This document shows, piece by piece, positions 56,561 through 64,000 of a stretch of 64,000 bases of DNA. This DNA is from Catonia carolina. Taxonomy: Eukaryota; Arthropoda; Insecta; Hemiptera; Achilidae. The first letter of the stretch is position 1. The number at the start of each line of letters is the position of its first letter. The DNA lies in NCBI GenBank assembly GCA_035578175.1, contig JAQMRL010000010.1, forward strand, positions 28,574,284 through 28,638,283, written 5' to 3'. The notes under the pieces are model-generated. The model was not told where the DNA came from and ran no database searches. It was given only the letters and a program-made list of their open reading frames with translations. Position numbers and translations under genes: made by a program.

Positions 56561-56844
56561 CTATTTTTCGACACAATTCCCGTGATTTTCCAGGCATTTG
56601 TCATAGGGTGGTACAAGCTTTTGTATACCCTCTTCATAAAATGCTGCCACCTGTGTAGTCAACCAAGAGGTAACATGTTCTTTCAGCTCTTCATCGCTGT
56701 TCAACCGCTGACCGCCAAGGAAAGACTTCAGATGCAGAAACAAATGAAAGTCGCTAAGAGCGAGGTCAGGGCTGTACGAAGGATGGTAGAACAAGTCCCA
56801 GCCAAAGTCCTGAAGGAGTCTTTTTGTCTCATTCGCAGTGTGAA
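56561..56844 (-). pseudogene. mariner transposase C-terminal part, minus strand
   Basis: Minus frame: HTANETKRLLQDFGWDL, FYHPSYSPDLALSDFHLFLH (third catalytic Asp in LALSD), LKSFLGGQRLNSDEELKEHV, FYEEGIQKLVPPYDKCLENH then GNCVEK and stop at 56561. It starts just after where the second Asp (DNAPPHTA) would be, so the catalytic core is incomplete. Confidence 0.85.
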
Positions 56845-56892
56845 ACGTTAAACCAATTCATCGACAAATCTGCTAGATTTACGGGCCAAATG

Positions 56893-57136
56893 CGATGAGC
56901 GATTCAATGGTGAGAAGATAAGTTAGACAGTTCAAAGAAGGGCGTGATACAGTGCACGATGAAGATCGAAGTGGATGTCAATCTGTGGTTAGTGATGACC
57001 TGATTCGTGCAGTTGATGAGAAAATACCTCTTAGTTGACTACACACGTGGCAGGATTCTATGAAGAGGGTATACAAAAGCTTGTACCACACCATGAAAAA
57101 TGCCTAGAAAATCACGGAAGTTATGTCGAAAAATAG
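56893..57136 (+). pseudogene. mariner N-terminal fragment joined to a second C-terminus
   Basis: Plus frame: MSDSMVRR, a stop, then VRQFKEGRDTVHDEDRSG and VVSDDLIRAVDEKI (mariner HTH/linker region). After a junction near 57030 another frame gives WLTTHVAGFYEEGI-like, LVPHHEKCLENHGSYVEK and stop. The whole catalytic domain between is missing. Confidence 0.78.
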
Positions 57137-57334
57137 TTTAAGAGTTGTAGATTTTTATGAAATAAATTTCATTGTTGTACCTGTACTTGTTCTTTCTTTA
57201 TTTATTCTTTTCTTTTTTTATTTCAAAACGGAACTTACTTTACGAACGTACCTCGTAAAATATAACACTCAGTAGTAAAATATTAAAAACTAATACATTT
57301 TTTTACTTTATTAGGCTATTATAATAAACTTTTA

Positions 57335-57473
57335 TTATTATTATTATTTTGCTTTTACGGCCATATTAGACCACTCAATCAATTTTTGGAGGCTTTTCTC
57401 CTAGCCCAGTAATCTCTCATCACTTGGGCTCTTCTTTCCCGTTCTGCTTCCGAATAAATCACCGAATCTCCGA
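57335..57473 (-). mobile_element. LINE-B 3' end with (TAA)n tail
   Basis: A 139-bp 5'-truncated LINE flanked by a perfect 14-bp TSD ATAATAAACTTTTA at 57321-57334 and 57474-57487. The minus strand encodes DSVIYSEAERERRAQVMRDY then WARRKASKN and a stop, the same closing motif as at 8619-8921, followed by a (TAA)n tail. Confidence 0.85.
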
Positions 57474-57896
57474 ATAATAAACTTTTAGTATATTAATAAA
57501 ATATTTTAGAAAATTATTAGTTTAAAATCTAATAAAATATCTTGGTACTACAGATGCCATTCAAAATAGTTTGTGAGAAATATTTTTAGAACAGCACGTA
57601 CTAATAGTATTATTACTACTACTAGATTGTAGGAGAAGGGGAATCACACAAACAATCCTCTCCACCAAAATTCCTTACGCTAGCAATCAAGTGAGTTCCC
57701 ATCTATATTTACACTGATAGCAGTGATGCCAACACTTCAAAAAATATCTATCGTGCATATATAATTAGTTACGATCAATCAAAAACTGCTATTGGTAACT
57801 TTTCTTTACAAAAATTAACATTTCTAAGATTTTTGTAATTTTCAAACAGTTTTACTTATTTAGGAGGCCAGTTCGTTAAATCGAGAATTGACTGTA

Positions 57897-58370
57897 ATAA
57901 ATTTTAATTATCATTTATTTACAGAGCGTTTTAACCATAATAAATAATATGATATAAATTACTAACTATATAATACACAAAAATTTTAATTTAATGTATA
58001 TTTTTGGATTTTATTTTGATTTTTTATAATACCGTTTAATTAGCATATTTTTTATATATTACTAAAGTACAATATGTATATTATATAAAGCAGATGTAAA
58101 GTTGTATTATATTTTCAGTAGAATTCTGATTGTCCATTATATTCTAATTCAAGATATTTGTAATATTTTATCGTTAATGTAATTTCTAATTATCTCTTCA
58201 TTTTCTTTCAAAGTAAATCTGTAAATATATAACTATGTTTAAAACTTTTATATTAAGACCATCGGTAAATAACTCGATACACCAATTTTTAAGATTTTCC
58301 AACCGATTTGTACCATGAATTCTATATTTTTTCTTTAGTAAATCAATCAGGGGAACAACCCGATAGGCCA
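57897..58370. other. AT-rich DNA without recognised gene
   Basis: No gene or repeat identified. Confidence 0.4.
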
Positions 58371-58374
58371 TAAG

Positions 58375-58850
58375 ATATAAGCAATTGAACTGTCACCGGA
58401 TGGTGACATTAAGTGGCAAACCTTATCTGTTTGGTGGCCACCGGGGCAGACAGAGGTGGTTGATGGCCCTGAAAAGGGCCGGATTAAACCTTAATGAGTT
58501 GGTCCTGAGAAGGACTGTTGTGCTGGTCTTGAAGGAAACTGGCGTAGGCAGCGCGTGGCTGTGGCGACGGCTGCTGCAAGTCGCAGAGCATCTTCCTTTA
58601 TCTCGTGGATGCGTTGGTTGATCTTCGTCGAAGATGTAGAGCATAATGATAAGCAGCTCAGTGCAGTGCGCTTATATAGCTACTGAGAGTGCTGTGGTAG
58701 GGGCGGTTACTTAATCAGCCTCGGCAACAAAGACCTTTGTCGGTACGCAGCCAAAGGGTTTGTCGGTACGCCGCCAAAGGGCCTACCGCACCGACAAGGG
58801 TCGGAAGAAGTATTGAAGGCCAGCAACACGTAAATGATTAATTAGAAGGG
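58375..58850 (+). other. GC-rich, hairpin-rich segment of unknown type
   Basis: Sharply higher GC than the flanks. Many short hairpins occur in a row: gtcaccggatggtgac, ggccctgaaaagggcc, ggtcctgagaaggacc-like, atcttcgtcgaagat, and an iterated tttgtcggtacg(c)cgccaaagg block at 58733-58800. A 78-codon frame (58385-58621) matches nothing I recognise. It may be a structured UTR of a retroelement; the stepwise hairpins fit RNA structure better than coding. Confidence 0.45.
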
Positions 58851-58976
58851 GTGGCAGTAACAGAACAAAACACATGTACATGAGAATAACTTGATAAATT
58901 CATGTTAAATATGTGAATAACATGAAAAGTTCTTTAAAAGTATAGTAGTTATTGTTAAAATTTAAGTTAGTTATGG

Positions 58977-59275
58977 TACTTCCAGTAAGATATATGTTTA
59001 TAAAGACATACATCTACTTTGTCCTGCTATTGATTGGACTTTGAGTATAAAGTTCATACATTGTTTTTATACAGGGGTGATAAGAATGAGTTTCTCAGAC
59101 TGATTCTCAAGAGTAAAGTTGAGGGCAAGTGCAGGCCTGGGCGAAGAAAATACTCAAGGTTGAAAAATTAGAGACTGGACAAACTTGGGTATGCAAACTC
59201 TTTTAAAAGTGGTTCATGATAAAGAGCGATTTGTGACTGTTGCAGCTGATTTTCAGTAATGGAGTCAGCGTTATG
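58977..59275 (+). pseudogene. LINE-A reverse transcriptase relic
   Basis: 58977-59020 repeats the segment at 46560-46625 (acatctactttgtcctgcta). Then GDKNEFLRLILKSKVEGK and CRPGRRKYSRLKN, and MQTLLKVVHDKERFVTVAAD, parallel to the LINE-A order MRNEKYRILQLVMQGKIEG, RRQPGRRRTSWIKN, LFRAAVSKVQIAMMIAN. Stops and shifts throughout. Confidence 0.6.
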
Positions 59276-59282
59276 AGAGCTA

Positions 59283-59660
59283 ACTGATAACAGGCAGGTG
59301 GATTATTAAATTAATTCCACGGCTACAAAAAATAGTTCTTTTTCTTATCAAATCGTCAGCCAATTATATGACTGAAGCATTTAAGAACAGAAGAGGTAGA
59401 TGTGTATAAGATACTAGTCACAGTTATCTCCTCTGAGAGTAATGAATTTCATTATACAGCCAAACCCTGGGGTGAATGAAGTGAAGATGTCATTTGGAGG
59501 GTGGAAAGTAGATGCTTTTCACAGGGCCTAGCATGCTGATAAGCATAACCTACTTTTTCACTCAATGAGGAAGGCAAGGGTAAACACCTCACTCCTCATC
59601 TTACTTAGTAAAGCCTCTAGAGGTTCAAACCAGCCTTTCAATTGATGACCTAAACAATAA
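59283..59660 (+). repeat. SINE-like family A, copy A11
   Basis: Diverged unit from gataacaggcaggtggatta to gatgacctaaacaataatta; no clean TSD. Confidence 0.78.
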
Positions 59661-60052
59661 TTATTCATAATGTGGGTACTTAAGGTTTAAATCCTAAAGA
59701 TCTTTGAGCAACTCCTTTAATAAAAGCTTATAATATTCTTGGAATTTTCTCACTATTATGTTTAGTTAAATAAGTTTACTTTGAGAATTTGCAATATCGA
59801 TAATTCTTCTACCAAGACGTGAACTCTATTATAAGTAAATTCAATCTTCACGATTGAGTTACTGATCACTAACATTCTATTTTAGTTTATCTCAACATGA
59901 TTATAATTAAAATTCTACTATTATGTGATGTTTCTATAAATTATTACGTCCAATTAGAATAATTAATTAAATTTGACTAATGGCCAAAACAATAACAACA
60001 TTATGAGAGAGATGATAAATATATGAATGAGAAACTTGACTGGACAGATGTA

Positions 60053-61011
60053 TAGGGTGTTTATTTTAGAGGTAGAGAACTTTAAAATGAAATAAAACAC
60101 AGAATAATTGAACAATTGACGAGGAATTGGTTTTATTTTAAAGATAATTATTTGGCATTTTTATTTAAAAATAATTTCCGGCATGTGGCCGCCGCGGCTG
60201 GCTCGGACGTGATCCAATCGAGACGTCCGATTTGTGACCACTTTTTGCAGCATTTGGAGCCGTATATTGGTAATAACGCGGCGAATGTTGCCTTCCAAAT
60301 CGTCAATTCTCTGTGGCTTATTGGCATAGACTAGCGACTTCACATACTTCCACAGAAAATAGTCCAGCGGTGTTAGATCGCACGAGGCCAATTTACAGGT
60401 CCAGAACGTGAAATTATGCGTTCACCAAACGTTTCCTTCAGTAAATCGATTGTGGCACGCGCTGTGTGACATGTTGCACCATCTTGTTGATACCACAGCT
60501 CTCCAACATTAAGGCAATTCAATTCAGGAACAAAAAAGTCATTGGCCATGGCTCTGTAGCGATCACCATTGACTGTAACATTCTGCCCGGCATCATTTTT
60601 GAAGAAGTAAGGACCAATGACTCCACCAGCCCATAAAGCACACCAAACACTCACTTTTTCTGGATGTAAAGGCTTCTCAGCAATATCGAGGATTACCTTC
60701 ACTCCAAATGCGGCCGTTTTGTTTATTCACGTAGCCATTCAACCAAAAATGGGCTTCATCACTGAACAAAATGCTCTGATGGACGATTATGTCGATCATA
60801 AAACGGACATAGAGCGCGATAAGTTTCACGAACCGAACCATGATTTTCGAAATAAATCTGCACAATTTGCAAGCGTTGTTCAGGCGTTAGTCTATTTATT
60901 ATAAAATGGCAAACCAAACTAAACCTAAATTACAAAACCGTTTTCAAAATGGCCGCCATGGAAATCAGTACTGCCAACTTAAAGTTCTATACCTCTAAAA
61001 AAAACACCCTT
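60053..61011 (-). mobile_element. Internally deleted DD41D mariner-type element
   Basis: A 959-bp element with TA borders and related ends tagggtgtttattttagagg / aagggtgttttttttagagg (reverse complement). The transposase gene runs on the minus strand with a large internal deletion. It is related to, but not the same family as, 53050-54380. Confidence 0.82.
60161..60905 (-). pseudogene. DD41D-type transposase, deleted and shifted
   Basis: N-terminal piece near 60905: INRLTPEQRLQIVQIYFENH and RPFYDRHNRPSE-like (seen as ALCPFYDRHNRPSE). It jumps at ~60785 directly to ILFSDEAHFWLNGYVNKQNG (first Asp), so ~90 codons with the second HTH are missing. Then VSVWCALWAGGVIGPYFFKN, YQQDGATCHTARATI (second Asp) and CDLTPLDYFLWKYVKS (third Asp), with 41 residues between the last two when frames are joined. 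Frameshifts near 60690 and 60380. Confidence 0.82.
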
Positions 61012-61019
61012 TATAACAT

Positions 61020-62090
61020 AGGTTATACCAATGCTGTTTGAATTTCAAAAGTTAGTAAAAATCTTCTGAGTAGTTAAGGCTGTTCAACTTACCTAACATC
61101 TGCAAATTTCTATCTTTCCGTCTCTCCTACAGATTTCCTCAAGGAAATTGTTAAAAAATGATAAAAGGAAGACATAAGAAAATATTTAAGGTTGTTTCTA
61201 ACAACCTTAAATAATTACTTCAAAATTACATGCATGTATAAATGTATACCGACAAGGTACTATGTGTGAAAATGGAAGACTACACAAATTAATGCTTTTA
61301 ATAACGTTGTGTTCAACACAGCCTATCTTAACTAATCTAAAATTATATTAAAATTGAATAGTAATCTTTAATAGTATTTTATTTTAGGAAGCTTTATACT
61401 TAAATATCAAAAAGTGTTTGAAGATGGTAGACAGGCAATATAGGTTACAAGGTTGAGAAAAACTGTAAAAGGAAAATGAATAATTAGAAAAAGAAACTAA
61501 AATTTTAAGGACACCTATATAGAATGGATGAAACCAGTTGATAAAATAAATTTTAAGACACTAAACAATAGACCTGAAGTGTCGAGTAAATGGTTTAAAG
61601 AAGTCAAAAAAGGATATTAGGAAAACCAAAATAAAATGAGAAAACTTAATGAGCCGAACCTAATTACGAACTTCTTTAAGATACATGAGAGCAAAAACAG
61701 AACACTGGGTGGACAGAAGAAAGGAGAAAAACCTACAATGAACAAATGCTGAGAATATGAGCTGTAAAAAGAGCTTTAAGAAACGTCTAAATACACCTCA
61801 TGTGGTCTAAAATTGGCTGTATACGAGAGAAAAAATAAATACCAAAAATTATTCAAATTAATACACAAATTTATATTATTTTTTATAAATCCTTGTTATG
61901 TATGTTTAACTCCAGAGTGGTCAACCTTAATTTAATTATGCAATTGTTAAGATTTCATCTAACCAGTAAATTTTCACATAATTTTTTATCTTATTTATGA
62001 TTTTTAATAATTACAAATGATAAAAATTTTATTTTTATGACAATCAAAAGTAATAATTTTACAATTTAATATAAAAGATAATAACATATT
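61020..62090. other. AT-rich DNA, possible LINE relic
   Basis: No clear gene. Around 61690-61790 the + strand reads TEHWVDRRKEKNLQ, faintly like the W-x-E-E-R-K closing motif of LINE-B, but the match is too weak to call. Confidence 0.25.
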
Positions 62091-62094
62091 AAAT

Positions 62095-62240
62095 TGAAAT
62101 ATATATATTTCTAACCACCAGAATACGGTAACATAAAACACTTACCAATGTTTTACCAATGTTTAGAAATATATATTTCAATTTTAAATAATACGGCTGT
62201 TTAAAAATCCTACATAGGATGTTTGATAAAATAATAACAT
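62095..62240. repeat. Family G inverted pair
   Basis: aatatatatatttctaacca, ccagaatacggtaac, cacttaccaatgttt followed by gtttagaaatatatatttca and the complement of gccatattatttaaaattg, then ctacataggatgtttgataa, which is inverted relative to 50025-50050. Confidence 0.7.
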
Positions 62241-62642
62241 ATTAATTAACGTAGTTACACTTAAGAGCTCTGCTAATGAGTGATAATACTGAAGAGTGTT
62301 TACCGTACAAGATTATTGTAAGATGAGTAAGATCACAATAAAGGTTTTTGAATGATCAAGTGGACAGAATGTATTCAAAGCACCTGGCAAATTGGGCTAA
62401 ATCACAAATATTGGAAATTTATTATGTATCTGTTCAATTCAACAATCCTGTTTAGGAAATTAACTAAATTACATCATAAAGAAGTGGTATGAGAAGTGTT
62501 TTTTTTCACCACTTACATGTGTTTCAGTGGATCCAACATTGTCAGAGTACGCAATATCATTTGAAACATTAAATGTTTATAAAATCTATAGAAAATATTA
62601 CATCCTCAGTTATCAATACATAAAAAAAGATATTGTAATCTA

Positions 62643-63401
62643 CGAGGCGTGTTCAGAAAGTAAGTACCGTTTCATTCTACTGCCGCCATAGCGCTGCAAT
62701 CGGTATTCCGCGCATGGGCACTAGTCATCCTTGTTCACTGGCTATCGACTCACGCCATTGTAGTTGTTCTACGTTGTGTTTTGAGTTTTCTCTGAACGTT
62801 TAAACTGTTTAAGACAATTAGTGATCCCGCCGATTGTGAGATTTGTTCTGTAACAAGATTTTTGAATGCAAGGAATGTGAAACCGGCTGAAATTTATCGT
62901 CAACTTCGAGATGTTTACGGGGAAAACGTGATAGTGAGAGTTTCTCTCTGTTTGTTAAAAATAAATGGAGAGGAATGCTCAGTAACGGAATTGTGTTGCT
63001 CCATGACAATGCTTGGCCCCATACCGCTGGTGACACTCAAACATTGGTTCGACAATTTCGTTGGAAGCAGTTCGATCACCCGCCCTACAGCCCGGACTTG
63101 GCACCGTCTGACTACCACTTGTTCCTGCACATGAAGCGCGAGCTAGGCGGCCAACGCTTTGAAACCGATGATGAAGTGAAAACTGCCGTGGAGTCGTGGC
63201 TACATTCATTGGCGGGAACCTTCTACGAAGAGGGTAAAGACAAACTGATCACCCGCTACGGCAATTGTTTGAACATCGGTGGAAACTATGTCAAAAAATA
63301 GTTTAAGGTTTGGGCTTTCGTGTAGAAATAAAATTGTGTTGAAAAAAAATTGTTTTCCTTGTTTTTTTTAAAAATAGTACTTACTTTCTAAACACGCCCC
63401 G
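62643..63401 (+). mobile_element. Internally deleted mariner (D34D)
   Basis: A 759-bp element with TA borders (62641-62642, 63402-63403) and TIRs cgaggcgtgttcagaaagta / cggggcgtgtttagaaagta. It keeps the first ~40 and last ~105 codons of the transposase. The start codon position reads CTG where the copy at 63854 has ATG. Confidence 0.88.
62805..63301 (+). pseudogene. mariner transposase with central deletion
   Basis: N-terminal frame from 62805: FLNARNVKPAEIYRQLRDVY then GENVIV, breaking at ~62940. C-terminal frame 62975-63301: IVLLHDNAWPHTAGDT (second Asp), FDHPPYSPDLAPSDYHLFLH (third Asp; 34 residues between, D34D), GGQRFETDDEVKTAVESWLH, ITRYGNCLNIGGNYVKK and stop. The first Asp region and second HTH are deleted, and the two parts are out of frame. 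Confidence 0.85.
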
Positions 63402-63691
63402 TATATAAGAAATAAGTTTTATATAGATGACTGAGGATTTAATATCTTCTATAAATTTTAAATAAACATTTTATGTTTCAAATGATATTGCGTACTCTGA
63501 CAATGTTGGATCCACTGAAACACATGTACTTGGTGAATAGTAGAGATCAAAAGGCAGCTTAAAAAGGTTGGTGAAATTTATTATATAAAATAGAACTGAT
63601 TTCAAGCTGCAGGATGCATAAATGTTTATAAAATCTAAAGAAGATATTACATCCTCAGTTATAAAAAGGTAAAAAAAGATATTGTAATCTA

Positions 63692-64000
63692 CGAGGCGTG
63701 TTCAGAAAGTAAGTACCGTTTCATTCTACTGCCACCGTAGCGCTGCAATCGGTGTTCCGCGCTTGTGCACTAGTCGTCCTTGTTCACCAGCTATCGACAC
63801 ATGCCATTGTAGTTGTTCTACGTTGTGTTTTCAGTTTTCTCTGAACATTTAAAATGTTTAAGACAATTAGTGATCCCCCCGATTGCGAAATTCGTTCTGT
63901 AATAAGATTTTTGAACGCAAGGAATGTGAAACCGGCTGAAATTTATCGTCAACTTCGAGATGTTTATGAGGAAAATGTGATGAGTGAGAGTACCTCTCCG
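63692..64000 (+). mobile_element. mariner copy cut by window end
   Basis: TA at 63690-63691, then cgaggcgtgttcagaaagta as in the element 1049 bp upstream, and the same ~60-bp left flank (ataaaatcta, agatattacatcctcagtta). The copy runs off the window. Confidence 0.85.
63854..64000 (+). pseudogene. mariner transposase N-terminus, incomplete
   Basis: ATG at 63854 opens MFKTISDPPDCEIRSVIRFL and NARNVKPAEIYRQLRDVYEE, then NVMSESTSP to the window end without a stop. This is the start of the D34D mariner gene with a proper ATG. The last ~10 residues already follow the altered sequence seen at the deletion junction of the upstream copy (gtgagagt..ctctc), so this copy probably carries the same deletion. 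Confidence 0.75.

Larger units (their letters stand above)
56462..57255. mobile_element. Fold-back mariner element
   Basis: A 794-bp element with TA outside both ends (56460-56461, 57256-57257). Its arms, 56462-~56673 and ~57026-57255, are inverted copies (cgaggtacattcgtaaagta / cgaggtacgttcgtaaagta) and each contains the 3' end of a transposase gene. Between them lies a plus-strand N-terminal fragment. Both termini are therefore copies of the same original end. Confidence 0.88.
55072..57894. mobile_element. Tigger-like shell with nested insertions
   Basis: Inverted ends cagccaatgctcgatttaac (from 55072) and cagtcaattctcgatttaac (reverse complement, ending 57894) share 18 of 20 bases, with TA outside both. 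cagt...tttaac is the Tigger/pogo TIR style seen at 19681. About half of its length is insertions (SINE A10, fold-back mariner, LINE-B). No transposase is recognised in the remainder, so it was a non-autonomous copy or is too decayed. Confidence 0.6.
62510..63535. repeat. Inverted arms around a deleted mariner
   Basis: tgtttcagtggatccaacat, tgtcagagtacgcaatatca, tttgaaacattaaatgttta (62520-62612) is reverse-complemented at ~63425-63530 (taaacattttatgtttcaaa, tgatattgcgtactctgaca, atgttggatccactgaaaca). The mariner 62643-63401 sits in the spacer. A further direct copy of the left inner arm starts at ~63622. Confidence 0.8.

Noticed and set aside
1..64000. CRISPR arrays, operons, defence-type gene clusters
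   Set aside because: No regularly spaced repeats with unique spacers and no prokaryotic gene organisation. The repeats are dispersed eukaryotic transposable elements.

Overview
The window looks like AT-rich insect nuclear DNA that is almost entirely accumulated transposable elements. The transposase families (mariner, Tigger/pogo, Tc1-like, TTAA-flanked elements), R1-type and RTE/CFDP2-type LINE tails and tRNA-derived SINEs, combined with low GC and many microsatellites, fit an insect; a hemipteran is my guess from overall character and is not proven. I see no host protein-coding gene, functional tRNA, rRNA, CRISPR array or bacterial-style operon. The window could be intergenic or a long intron.

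Layout. 1-8 kb: C-rich unassigned DNA, a SINE carrying a LINE insertion, copies of an unnamed ~1 kb repeat (here 'repeat F'), a 73-nt alternating purine-pyrimidine tract, and a near-perfect ~1 kb palindrome at 4572-5608. 8-18 kb: LINE tails, SINEs of families A, B, C and D, a TTAA-flanked MITE, and a probable solo LTR. 18.3-22.3 kb: a decayed full-length mariner followed by a Tigger element with one frameshift. 23-34 kb: SINEs, a head-to-head SINE palindrome, two fold-back transposons and nested TTAA and LINE insertions. 34-45 kb: a SINE split by a MITE with iterated motifs, a hAT-like inverted-repeat element, and a MITE with a core promoter. 45-53 kb: LINE-A and LINE-C relics, repeat F and a short inverted repeat family G. 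53.05-54.38 kb: the best-preserved gene, an uninterrupted 364-aa mariner-type transposase with DD41D spacing. 55-64 kb: a Tigger-like shell holding a SINE, a fold-back mariner and a LINE tail, then internally deleted mariners, the last cut by the window end.

How the parts act together. The autonomous or once-autonomous elements (DD41D mariner, Tigger, D34D mariners, LINEs) could have supplied transposase or reverse transcriptase to the deleted, fold-back, MITE and SINE copies around them. Target-site duplications (TSDs) can be read for many insertions and give the nesting order. At least three fold-back transposons, one head-to-head SINE pair and one large palindrome share the theme of inverted duplication. 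That is the most unusual aspect of this window; if transcribed, such loci are candidate hairpin-RNA (endo-siRNA) sources.
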